Origin: Limnohabitans sp.
GTDB taxonomy: Bacteria; Pseudomonadota; Gammaproteobacteria; Burkholderiales; Burkholderiaceae_C
NCBI GenBank assembly: GCA_024641725.1
Contig: JAHECM010000174.1
Span: forward strand, 1 to 6,342
Reading direction: 5' to 3'
Length of the DNA: 6,342 bases
A program made the translations under genes and the position numbers. This document shows positions 1-6,342 of the stretch, piece by piece. Below the pieces are notes generated by a model. It was given only the letters and a program-made list of their open reading frames with translations. It was not told the origin of the DNA and did not search any database. Position 1 is the stretch's first letter. Each line of letters starts with the position of its first letter.

Positions 1-392
1 AACAAAAACAGCCACAGCACCCCGGCCACGGCGGGGGCCACGGCGTAGGGCCAGATCAGCAGCGTGCGGTAGAAGGTCGCGCCGCGCACCACCCGGTCGG
101 CAAAGTAGGCCAGCACCAGCGACAGGCTCAAGCCCACGCCCGCCACCAAGCCCGAAAAAATGGCCGTGGTCTGGAACGAGGCCAGGTAGGTCTCGTCGTG
201 CCAGAGGTTGACGAAGTTCTCCAGCCCGACCCATTCCACGGAGGTGCCAAACGGGTCAGACTGTTGGAACGATTGCAGCAAAGCCTGGCCCGCAGGCCAG
301 AAAAAGAAGACGCTGATGATGAGCACCTGGGGTGCGATCAGCACCCAAGGCAGCCAGGTCGAGCGAAAGACAACGCGTTTTTCGGCAGCCAA
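1..392 (-). CDS. ugpA: UgpA, sn-glycerol-3-phosphate ABC transporter permease (partial, N-terminal 130 residues)
   Basis: Inner-membrane permease subunit that with UgpE forms the channel for glycerol-3-phosphate (and glycerophosphodiesters) delivered by UgpB. The visible part starts MAAEKRVVFRSTWLPWVLIA and keeps family landmarks: FFFWPAGQAL (29-38), SDPFGTS, VGLENFVNLWHD (55-66) and WPYAVAPAVAGVLW (114-127), all recognisable from E. coli UgpA. Hydrophobic segments lie at about 13-34, 75-97 and 110-130, consistent with the first three membrane helices. E. coli UgpA is about 295 residues, so somewhat under half is present and the rest lies beyond base 1. The start is inferred as TTG at 392-390: the frame is closed by the ugpB stop at 404-402, only TGC ACT GTT lies between, and the ATG at 402-400 is in another frame. 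A GTG at codon 17 would remove conserved N-terminal residues. An AAAGG about 12 bases upstream may be the ribosome site. The gene is transcribed with ugpB. Identity is firm; the start is less so. Confidence 0.93.
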   Translation of the reverse strand, partial: MAAEKRVVFRSTWLPWVLIAPQVLIISVFFFWPAGQALLQSFQQSDPFGTSVEWVGLENFVNLWHDETYLASFQTTAIFSGLVAGVGLSLSLVLAYFADRVVRGATFYRTLLIWPYAVAPAVAGVLWLFL

Positions 393-401
393 AACAGTGC
401 A

Positions 402-1718
402 TCAGCCTTTGTTGGCTTTTTCAAAGCGTTCGAGCAACTCGTTGCCGCGCTTGACGATGCTGTCCAGCGCCTCTTTGGCCGACTTTTTACCGGCCCAGAC
501 TTGTTCGAGTTCCTCGTCCTCGATGGTGCGGATCTGCACATAGTTGCCCAAACGGATGCCGCGCGACTTGTCAGTGGTCTTGCGGATCATCTGGTTGACG
601 GCGGTGTCGGTGCCGGGGTTTTGCTTGTAAAAGCCCGACTGCTCGGTCAGCTTGAACGCCGCCATGGTGATGGGCAGGTAGCCAGTGCGCTTGTGGCTGG
701 CCGACTGCACTTCGGCGTTGGACAGGTAATTGAAGAAAGCCGCAATGCCTTTGTATTCCTCGGCCTTTTTGCCAGACATGACCCACAGGCTGGCGCCGCC
801 GATGACGGTGTTTTGCGGCGCGCCGGCCACATCAGGGTAGTAGGGCAGTGCGGACAGGCCGTAGCTGAACTTGGCGTTTTTGGCCACGTTGCCGTAAAAG
901 CCCGAGGAGGTGGTGGTCATGGCGCACTCGCCCGAGACGAAGGACGCTTCAGGCACGTTGGCGCGGCCTTTGTAAACAAACAGGCCTTGCTTGGCCATGT
1001 TGCCCAGGTTCTCAATGTGGCGCACATGCAGCGGCGAGTTGGCGACCAGGCGGGCGCTGTTGCCGCGCATGCCATTGCCCTGGGTGGCCAGCTCGGTGTT
1101 GTGCCAAGTGGAGAAGCTCTCCAGTTGCGTCCAGCCCTGCCAAGCGGTGGTGAAGGGGCATTTGTGCCCGCTGGCTTTGAGCTTGGCGGCGGCCAGGGCC
1201 ACCTCGGGCCAGGTGCTGGGCGGCTTGCTGGTGTCAATGCCGGCGGCTTTGAAGGCGTCCTTGTTGAAATAGAAAACAGTGGTCGAGCTGTTGAAGGGGA
1301 AGGACAGCATCTGGCCATTGGGGGCGGTGTAGTAACCGGCCACGGCGGGCACATACACCGAGGGGTCGAACTTGTAGCCCGCGTCTTGCATGACCTTGCC
1401 CACGGGCACAACCACGCCTTTGCTGGACATCATGGTGGCGGTGCCGACTTCAAACACCTGCAAGATGTGCGGGGCATTGCCTGCGCGAAACGCGGCCACG
1501 GCGGCGGTCATGGACTCGTCGTACGTGCCCTTGAAGACCGGGTTGATCTTGTAGTCTTTTTGGCTGGCATTGAAGTTTTTGGCCAGGTCATTGACCCATT
1601 CGCCGTTGACGGCGGTCATGGAGTGCCACCACTGGATCTCCGTCTGGGCTTGTGCGGGCAGCCCGATGGCCCCCAAAGTGGCCAAAGCCAGGGCGGAAAA
1701 AGACTTTTTGAGGTGCAT
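402..1718 (-). CDS. ugpB: UgpB, periplasmic sn-glycerol-3-phosphate-binding protein
   Basis: Extracytoplasmic solute-binding protein (ABC transporter family 1) that binds glycerol-3-phosphate and hands it to UgpA/UgpE. It is 438 residues, the length I recall for E. coli UgpB, and aligns by eye end to end: WHSMTAVNGEWVNDLA, FRAGNAPHILQVFEVGTATM, PFNSST, WQGWTQLESFS, CAMTTTSSG, IGGASLWVM, RTGYLPIT, LGNYVQIR. Residues matching the known E. coli ligand pocket appear kept: Tyr66, Glu90, Ser144, Trp193/Trp196, Ser271, Gly308, Tyr347 and Arg397. The N-terminus is a typical Sec signal peptide (KK, then a hydrophobic stretch) with a likely cut after the AQA at 22-24. ATG 1718 was chosen because it begins the signal peptide and has an AGGAG ribosome site (1724-1728) five bases upstream; the reading frame stays open to 1925, but an earlier start would bury the signal peptide. 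It is the first gene of the operon, with ugpA following after the stop. In E. coli ugp is induced by phosphate starvation through PhoB; see the promoter entries. Confidence 0.97.
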   Translation of the reverse strand: MHLKKSFSALALATLGAIGLPAQAQTEIQWWHSMTAVNGEWVNDLAKNFNASQKDYKINPVFKGTYDESMTAAVAAFRAGNAPHILQVFEVGTATMMSSKGVVVPVGKVMQDAGYKFDPSVYVPAVAGYYTAPNGQMLSFPFNSSTTVFYFNKDAFKAAGIDTSKPPSTWPEVALAAAKLKASGHKCPFTTAWQGWTQLESFSTWHNTELATQGNGMRGNSARLVANSPLHVRHIENLGNMAKQGLFVYKGRANVPEASFVSGECAMTTTSSGFYGNVAKNAKFSYGLSALPYYPDVAGAPQNTVIGGASLWVMSGKKAEEYKGIAAFFNYLSNAEVQSASHKRTGYLPITMAAFKLTEQSGFYKQNPGTDTAVNQMIRKTTDKSRGIRLGNYVQIRTIEDEELEQVWAGKKSAKEALDSIVKRGNELLERFEKANKG

Positions 1719-1752
1719 GGAAACTCCTGAAGTGAGGCGTATGGGGCCTGTT

Positions 1753-1769
1753 TGCTTAAAAAGTAAGCA
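1753..1769. repeat. Short inverted repeat in the ugpB leader
   Basis: A perfect 6-bp dyad, TGCTTA at 1753-1758 and TAAGCA at 1764-1769, separated by AAAAG. It lies 34 bases upstream of the ugpB start codon, inside the predicted 5' untranslated leader. It could be a small operator or a weak RNA hairpin. The AT-rich stem is too weak for a terminator and no U-run follows on the minus strand. It may be chance. Confidence 0.3.
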
Positions 1770-1798
1770 GACATTGCCTCGCACTGTGGCTGTGAAAT

Positions 1799-1838
1799 AT
1801 GACATGGCCATTAAACCGACATGAAAATTGGGTGACAA
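1799..1838 (-). promoter_or_regulatory. Possible degenerate PhoB box array upstream of ugpB
   Basis: Read on the minus strand, four 7-base units recur at an exact 11-base period: TTGTCAC (1838-1832), TTTTCAT (1827-1821), GTTTAAT (1816-1810) and ATGTCAT (1805-1799). The E. coli PhoB half-site is CTGTCAT, also repeated every 11 bases, and ugp belongs to its regulon. Matches to that half-site are 5, 5, 4 and 6 of 7. Against the idea, the middle units are poor, and the first two end only five bases before the predicted -10 instead of about ten as in E. coli phoA. The last unit would overlap the start of transcription. Treat as a candidate only. Confidence 0.4.
1810..1838 (-). promoter_or_regulatory. 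Predicted sigma70-type promoter of ugpB
   Basis: On the minus strand, TTGTCA (1838-1833; five of six matches to TTGACA) is followed after exactly 17 bases by TTTAAT (1815-1810; five of six matches to TATAAT). Transcription would begin near 1803, giving a leader of about 85 bases before the ugpB ATG. It is the best promoter-like pair seen in the divergent region. It rests on hexamer match and spacing only. The -35 hexamer coincides with a PhoB-box-like half-site, so this promoter could be PhoB-assisted rather than constitutive. Confidence 0.6.
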
Positions 1839-1903
1839 CCCGGGGTTTCCATGACCCAGCCGCCTGCGCGACAGGGCCAGGCGTGCCCCCACATTGGGCG
1901 CGT

Positions 1904-1927
1904 GAATGTTGCACTGCGGTAACATTC
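1904..1927. promoter_or_regulatory. Candidate operator: 7-bp inverted repeat upstream of the oxidoreductase gene
   Basis: GAATGTT at 1904-1910 is matched by its exact reverse complement AACATTC at 1921-1927, with a 10-base spacer. The centres of the arms are 17 bases apart, roughly one and a half helical turns. It sits 52 bases before the ATG at 1980, where an operator would be expected. The geometry suits a dimeric regulator (for example of LysR, GntR or TetR type), but no regulator gene is in the window and the family cannot be assigned. No clear -35/-10 pair for the rightward genes was found around it. Confidence 0.4.
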
Positions 1928-1979
1928 GACCTCAGCCGGGCAAGCTCCGTCCCAGGCTGGCTGCCAGAGCCTCTCTTAT

Positions 1980-4900
1980 ATGAACGCCCCCACCACGCTC
2001 CAACATTTGATGCACGCCGACGCCGATGCGCCGCGCCTGCGCGAGATTCCCTACAACTACACCAGCTTTTCGGACCGCGAAATCGTGGCCCGCTTGCTGG
2101 GCGAGTCCGCTTGGGACCTGCTCAACCAGTTGCGCGACGAGCGCCGCACCGGCCGCTCGGCCCGCATGCTGTACGAGGTGTTGGGCGACATTTGGGTGGT
2201 GGAGCGCAACCCCTATTTGCAAGACGACCTGCTGGACAACCCGGGCCGCCGCAAACTGCTGGTGGACGCGCTGCAGAACCGCCTGGGCGAGGTGCAAAAG
2301 CGCCGCACCCCCGATGTGGATGCCGCGCGCGACGCCCTGGTGGGGCAATTGCTGGCCTTGGCGGGGGAGGCGGTGGCGCAGTTCAACCAGCGCTTTGCCA
2401 ACCGTGCCAAGCTGCGCAACCAGGTGCAAAAAACGCTGGGGCGCTTGACGGCCAAGGACAACATCAAGTTTGATGGGCTCTCTCGCGTGAGCCATGTGAC
2501 CGACGCCACCGACTGGCGCGTCGAATACCCCTTTGTGGTGCTGACGCCCGACTCCGAGACCGAAATGGCCGGGCTGGTCAAAGGCTGCATTGATTTGGGG
2601 CTGACCATCGTCCCGCGCGGCGGTGGCACCGGCTACACCGGCGGCGCGATCCCGCTGACCTGGAAGAGCGCGGTCATCAACACCGAAAAGCTCGAAGCCA
2701 TGACCGAAGTCGAGCTGGTGGACTTGCCGGGCATTGCGCACCAAATTCCGACCATCTACACCGAAGCCGGTGTGGTCACTCAGCGTGTGGCCGATGCGGC
2801 CGAGCGTGGTGGTTTTGTGTTTGCGGTGGACCCGACGTCAGCTGAGGCCAGCTGCATTGGCGGCAACATTGCCATGAACGCGGGCGGCAAAAAGGCCGTT
2901 TTGTGGGGCACTGCGCTGGACAACCTGGCCAGCTGGCGCATGGTCACCCCCGACGCCGAATGGCTGGATGTGGTGCGCATGGACCACAACATGGGCAAGA
3001 TCCACGACGCCGAAGTCGCCACTTTTGAGCTGCGCTACTTCAAGGCCGACGGCAAAACCCCCATCCGCACCGAAACCCTGGTGATCCCGGGCAAGACCTT
3101 CCGCAAAGAAGGCTTGGGCAAAGACGTGACCGACAAGTTCCTCTCGGGCCTGCCGGGTGTCCAAAAAGAGGGCTGCGACGGCCTCATCACCAGCGCCCGC
3201 TGGGTGGTGCATCGCATGCCCACCCACACCCGCACGGTGTGCATGGAGTTCTTTGGCCACGCCCGAAACGCGGTGCCCAGCATCGTCGAGATCAAAGACT
3301 TCATGTTTGCCGAGCAAAAGCGCACCGGCACCGTGATGGCGGGCCTGGAGCACTTGGACGACCGCTACCTGCGGGCGGTGGGTTACTCCACCAAATCCAA
3401 GCGCGGCGGCTTCCCCAAGATGGTCTTGATCGGGGACATTGCGGGCGACAACGCCGACGATGTGGCCAAGGCGACCAGCGAGATCGTGCGCATTGCCAAC
3501 TCGCGCAGCGGCGAAGGCTTCATCGCCATCAGCCCCGAAGCCCGCAAAAAGTTCTGGCACGACCGCAAAAAGACGGCGGCGATCAGTCGCCACACCAACG
3601 CCTTCAAGGTCAACGAAGACGTGGTCATTCCGCTGCCGCGCATGGCCGAGTACACCGACGGCATCGAGCGCATCAACATCGAGCTGAGCTTGCGCAACAA
3701 GTTGCAGTTTTGCCGTGAGCTGGAAGATTTTCTGGCCAAGGGCAACCTGCCCTTGGGCAAGCAAGACGATGCCAGCGACATTCCGTCAGCCGAGTTGCTG
3801 GAAGACCGCGTGTCGCAAGCCTTGGCCGTGGTGCGCGAGGTGCGTGCCCAGTGGCAAGACTGGTTGACGCAGGTGGACGAGCTGTTCCCCCAGTTGCAGG
3901 ACCACACCCTGCGTGCCAGCTGGAAGACGCAAATTCGCCCGGCTTTCCAGAACATTTTTTCGGGCTCGGTCTTTTTGCCGATCCTGACCGAGGTCACGGC
4001 CATTCACCAGCGCGTGCTCAAAGGCCGCGTGTGGGTGGCGCTGCACATGCACGCCGGAGACGGCAATGTGCACACCAACATCCCGGTGAACAGTGACAAC
4101 TACGAGATGCTGCAAACTGCGCACGAGGCGGTGGCCCGCATCATGGTGCTGGCCCGCAGCTTGGACGGCGTGATCTCGGGCGAGCATGGCATTGGCATCA
4201 CCAAGCTGGAGTTTTTGACCGACGCGGAGTTGGCCAACTTCACGGCCTACAAAGCCAAAGTGGACCCCGAAGGCCGCTTCAACAAAGGCAAGCTGCTGCG
4301 CGGCGCGGCCCTGACGGGCTTGGGCGACGATGTGCACGTCGCTGACCTGACGCACGCCTACACCCCCAGCTTTGGCCTGATGGGCCACGAGTCGCTGATC
4401 ATGCAGCAGTCCGACATTGGCGAGATCGCCGCCAGCGTCAAAGACTGCTTGCGCTGCGGCAAGTGCAAGCCAGTCTGCGCCACCCATGTGCCGCGTGCCA
4501 ATTTGCTCTACAGCCCGCGCAACAAAATCCTCGCCACCTCTTTGCTGGTCGAAGCCTTCCTGTACGAAGAGCAAACCCGCCGGGGCATCTCGATCAAGCA
4601 CTGGCAGGAGTTTGAAGACGTGGCCGACCACTGCACGGTGTGCCACAAGTGCCTGACCCCTTGCCCGGTCAACATCGACTTTGGCGATGTGACCATGAAC
4701 ATGCGCAACTTGCTGCGCAAGATGGGCAAAAAGAGCTTCCGCCCAGGCAATGCGGCGGCCATGTTCATGCTCAACGCCACCAACCCCGAAACCATCAAGT
4801 TGGCGCGTGCCGCCATGGTGGGCGTGGGCATGCGGGCGCAGCGTTTCGCCGCCGGTTTGCTCAAAGGCGTGGCGCGCAAGCAGACCAGCGCGCCGCCCGC

Positions 4901-5858
4901 CTCGGTGGGCGCGGCTCCGATCAAAGAGCAGATCATCCACTTCATCAATAAGAAGATGCCGGGCAACTTGCCCAAGAAGACCGCACGCGCACTGCTGGAC
5001 ATCGAAGACAACGACTACGTGCCCATCATCCGCGACCCGAAAGCCACGACTTCCGAAACCGAGGCGGTGTTTTACTTCCCCGGTTGCGGCTCCGAGCGCT
5101 TGTTCAGCCAGGTGGGCCTGGCCACCCAGGCCATGCTGTGGCATGTGGGTGTGCAAACCGTGCTGCCGCCGGGCTATCTGTGCTGCGGTTACCCACAAAA
5201 GGGCTCGGGCCAGTTCGACAAGGCCGAGAAAATCATCACCGACAACCGGGTGCTGTTCCACCGTGTGGCCAACACGCTCAACTACCTGGACATCAAGACC
5301 GTGGTGGTGAGCTGCGGCACCTGCTATGACCAGCTGCAGGGCTATGAGTTCGACAAAATTTTCCCGGGCTGCCGCATCATCGACATCCACGAGTTCTTGC
5401 TCGAAAAAGGCATGAAGCTCGACGCGGGCGGGGCTTATCTGTACCACGACCCTTGCCACACCCCCATGAAGCTGCAAGAGCCCATGAAGACGGTCAAAGC
5501 CTTGATGGGCGACAACGTCATCGAGAGCAAACGCTGCTGCGGCGAGTCGGGCACGCTGGGCGTGACGCGCCCGGACATCTCCACCCAAGTGCGTTTTCGC
5601 AAAGAAGAAGAAATCCTCAAAGGCGAAGCCGCGCTGCGCGCCAGCGAAGCCGTGGGGCCCCAAGACAACGTCAAGATCCTCACCAGCTGCCCCAGCTGCT
5701 TGCAGGGCTTGTCGCGTTATGGCGACGACCTGAAAAATGGCCTGCTCGAAGCCGACTACATCGTGGTCGAGATGGCCAAACACATCTTGGGCGAGAACTG
5801 GATGCCCGAGTACGTGGCTCAAGCCAATGCCGGTGGCATTGAGCGCGTGCTGGTCTGA
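1980..5858 (+). CDS. FAD/iron-sulfur fusion oxidoreductase with N-terminal DUF3683 (GlcD-GlcF-like)
   Basis: A 1292-residue flavo-iron-sulfur dehydrogenase that probably oxidises a 2-hydroxyacid and passes electrons to the quinone pool. Domains in order: DUF3683-like region (about 20-150, starting LREIPYNYTSFSDREIV); FAD-binding type 4 domain (about 180-330) with PRGGGTGYTGG at 212-222 and GGNIAMNAGG at 294-303; FAD-oxidase C-terminal part with HAGDGNVH at 691-698 and SGEHGIGITK at 733-742; two 4Fe-4S motifs, Cys823/826/829/833 and Cys885/888/891/895; then two complete CCG domains (Cys1036, Cys1068-1069, Cys1112/1115; and Cys1159, Cys1186-1187, Cys1237/1240). This is the layout of GlcD and GlcF fused in one chain, resembling E. 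coli YdiJ (about 1018 residues) but longer at the N-terminus. No signal peptide or obvious membrane helix, so likely cytoplasmic or peripheral. ATG 1980 is the first possible start: the frame has a TAA at 1920-1922 and no ATG/GTG/TTG between. The ribosome site is weak. D-lactate, glycolate and D-2-hydroxyglutarate are all possible substrates. Confidence 0.93.
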   Translation: MNAPTTLQHLMHADADAPRLREIPYNYTSFSDREIVARLLGESAWDLLNQLRDERRTGRSARMLYEVLGDIWVVERNPYLQDDLLDNPGRRKLLVDALQNRLGEVQKRRTPDVDAARDALVGQLLALAGEAVAQFNQRFANRAKLRNQVQKTLGRLTAKDNIKFDGLSRVSHVTDATDWRVEYPFVVLTPDSETEMAGLVKGCIDLGLTIVPRGGGTGYTGGAIPLTWKSAVINTEKLEAMTEVELVDLPGIAHQIPTIYTEAGVVTQRVADAAERGGFVFAVDPTSAEASCIGGNIAMNAGGKKAVLWGTALDNLASWRMVTPDAEWLDVVRMDHNMGKIHDAEVATFELRYFKADGKTPIRTETLVIPGKTFRKEGLGKDVTDKFLSGLPGVQKEGCDGLITSARWVVHRMPTHTRTVCMEFFGHARNAVPSIVEIKDFMFAEQKRTGTVMAGLEHLDDRYLRAVGYSTKSKRGGFPKMVLIGDIAGDNADDVAKATSEIVRIANSRSGEGFIAISPEARKKFWHDRKKTAAISRHTNAFKVNEDVVIPLPRMAEYTDGIERINIELSLRNKLQFCRELEDFLAKGNLPLGKQDDASDIPSAELLEDRVSQALAVVREVRAQWQDWLTQVDELFPQLQDHTLRASWKTQIRPAFQNIFSGSVFLPILTEVTAIHQRVLKGRVWVALHMHAGDGNVHTNIPVNSDNYEMLQTAHEAVARIMVLARSLDGVISGEHGIGITKLEFLTDAELANFTAYKAKVDPEGRFNKGKLLRGAALTGLGDDVHVADLTHAYTPSFGLMGHESLIMQQSDIGEIAASVKDCLRCGKCKPVCATHVPRANLLYSPRNKILATSLLVEAFLYEEQTRRGISIKHWQEFEDVADHCTVCHKCLTPCPVNIDFGDVTMNMRNLLRKMGKKSFRPGNAAAMFMLNATNPETIKLARAAMVGVGMRAQRFAAGLLKGVARKQTSAPPASVGAAPIKEQIIHFINKKMPGNLPKKTARALLDIEDNDYVPIIRDPKATTSETEAVFYFPGCGSERLFSQVGLATQAMLWHVGVQTVLPPGYLCCGYPQKGSGQFDKAEKIITDNRVLFHRVANTLNYLDIKTVVVSCGTCYDQLQGYEFDKIFPGCRIIDIHEFLLEKGMKLDAGGAYLYHDPCHTPMKLQEPMKTVKALMGDNVIESKRCCGESGTLGVTRPDISTQVRFRKEEEILKGEAALRASEAVGPQDNVKILTSCPSCLQGLSRYGDDLKNGLLEADYIVVEMAKHILGENWMPEYVAQANAGGIERVLV

Positions 5859-5888
5859 GCCCTGAACCCCACGCCCTGAAAGCAAACC

Positions 5889-6305
5889 ATGGCCGGACTG
5901 AACAAAGACACCCCCACCCCGCAAGCGCTGACGCTGCATGGGCAGTCACGGGTGCTGGAGATCGGGTTTTCCGATGGCCAGACTTTTCGCATCCCGTTTG
6001 AGCTGATGCGCGTGTATTCCCCTTCAGCCGAGGTGCAGGGACATGGCCCAGGCCAAGAGGTGTTGCAAACTGGCCAACGTGAGGTGGACATCATGGGCCT
6101 GGAGCAGGTGGGCAACTACGCCGTCAAGCCCACGTTTTCGGACGGGCACGACACCGGTTTGTTCACCTGGGAGTACCTGCACTTTTTGGGCAGCCAGCAA
6201 ACCGAACTGTGGCAACAATATGAAGCGCGCCTGCAAGCCGCAGGCGCCGACCGCGACGCGCCCATGCCCAGCAAAGCGGGCAGCAGCTGCGGCCATTCCC
6301 ATTGA
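5889..6305 (+). CDS. DUF971 (gamma-butyrobetaine hydroxylase-like N-terminal) domain protein
   Basis: A 138-residue protein consisting almost wholly of a DUF971 domain, a fold also found at the N-terminus of gamma-butyrobetaine hydroxylases and fused to some Mrp/HCF101 iron-sulfur carriers. Recognisable parts: LEIGFSDGQTFRIPFELMRV (23-42), YSPSAEVQGHG (43-53), VDIMGLEQVGNYAVKPTF (66-83), SDGHDTGLFTWEYLHFLG (84-101). The C-terminal tail, about 120-138, is low-complexity and ends SSCGHSH, which could bind a metal. The molecular function of stand-alone DUF971 proteins is not established as far as I know. Start ATG 5889 has GAAAG (5878-5882) six bases upstream. It lies 30 bases after the oxidoreductase stop with no visible terminator, and its own stop overlaps the likely ribosome site of ubiE, so the three genes are probably cotranscribed. 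The DUF971-ubiE order is familiar from Burkholderiales genomes. Confidence 0.88.
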   Translation: MAGLNKDTPTPQALTLHGQSRVLEIGFSDGQTFRIPFELMRVYSPSAEVQGHGPGQEVLQTGQREVDIMGLEQVGNYAVKPTFSDGHDTGLFTWEYLHFLGSQQTELWQQYEARLQAAGADRDAPMPSKAGSSCGHSH

Positions 6306-6316
6306 AAGTTGATGCG

Positions 6317-6342
6317 ATGAGCACCACCCATTTCGGTTTCAA
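6317..6342 (+). CDS. ubiE: UbiE, ubiquinone/menaquinone C-methyltransferase (first eight codons only)
   Basis: Only MSTTHFGF plus two bases of a ninth codon are present. THFGF is the conserved N-terminal signature of UbiE (E. coli has TTHFGFQTV), the S-adenosylmethionine-dependent methyltransferase of ubiquinone and menaquinone synthesis. ATG 6317 is preceded by GAAAG (6304-6308), eight bases upstream, overlapping the stop of the DUF971 gene. The other nearby ATG at 6312 hits a stop after one codon. The call rests on eight residues plus gene order, so it is likely but cannot be confirmed inside the window. Confidence 0.75.

Noticed and set aside
198..1730. A 510-residue open frame on the plus strand antisense to ugpB
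   Set aside because: It lies almost wholly opposite ugpB, which is a full-length recognisable protein. The antisense translation is rich in Gly, Val, His and Ala, shows no known motif, and is the expected by-product of G/C-biased third positions on the other strand.
1791..1808. Possible CRP site, TGTGA at 1791-1795 region, as reported for E. coli ugp
   Set aside because: Only one half (CTGTGA) is recognisable. The expected second half TCACA is not present at the required spacing, so there is no support for a CRP operator.
1719..1925. N-terminal extension of ugpB up to 1925
   Set aside because: The frame is open, but the extension would put 69 residues before an intact Sec signal peptide, and it runs through the predicted promoter. 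ATG 1718 has a good AGGAG and gives a length matching E. coli UgpB.
1895..1926. Possible sigma70 promoter for the oxidoreductase (TTGGGC ... TAACAT)
   Set aside because: The hexamers are poor and the spacer is 20 bases. No better pair was found, so no promoter is called for the rightward genes.
5859..5888. Terminator between the oxidoreductase and DUF971 genes
   Set aside because: The 30-base gap has no GC-rich stem followed by a T-run; it mainly contains the ribosome site of the next gene.
3786..5939. A 717-residue open frame on the minus strand antisense to the oxidoreductase
   Set aside because: Same cause: it mirrors a gene with clear FAD, 4Fe-4S and CCG motifs. Its own product is His/Val/Gln-rich with no recognisable domain, and it runs across the gene boundary at 5858 into the DUF971 gene.

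Overview
The window looks like chromosomal DNA from a high-GC betaproteobacterium, most likely Burkholderiales and probably Comamonadaceae-like. This rests on three things: the strong G/C bias at third codon positions, the close match of the large oxidoreductase to the DUF3683-type fusion proteins of that order, and the DUF971 gene sitting directly before ubiE. The genus is not resolved. No RNA genes, insertion sequences, CRISPR arrays or phage genes were seen.

Left part (1-1718, minus strand): the start of a glycerol-3-phosphate ABC transporter operon read leftward. It holds ugpB, a complete periplasmic binding protein, followed by ugpA, an inner-membrane permease cut by the window edge. UgpB captures sn-glycerol-3-phosphate in the periplasm and delivers it to the UgpA/UgpE channel; ugpE and the ATPase gene ugpC would be expected further left. 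ugpA appears to use a TTG start ten bases after the ugpB stop.

Middle (1719-1979): a 261-base divergent intergenic region. On the minus strand it carries a good sigma70-type promoter for ugpB (TTGTCA, 17-base spacer, TTTAAT). This overlaps a degenerate series of PhoB-box-like half-sites spaced 11 bases apart. Closer to the rightward gene lies a perfect 7-bp inverted repeat with a 10-base spacer, a candidate operator. No convincing promoter for the rightward genes was found.

Right part (1980-6342, plus strand): a probable operon. It contains a 1292-residue fusion flavo-iron-sulfur oxidoreductase (DUF3683, FAD-binding GlcD-like part, two 4Fe-4S motifs, two CCG cysteine-rich domains), then a 138-residue DUF971 protein, then the first codons of ubiE, the ubiquinone/menaquinone C-methyltransferase. 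A membrane-linked 2-hydroxyacid-type dehydrogenase passing electrons to quinone would fit beside a quinone biosynthesis gene, but its substrate cannot be read from the sequence.

I do not see a clear undescribed system. The more interesting points are the regulatory signals in the divergent region and the uncharacterised substrate and DUF3683 module of the fusion enzyme.
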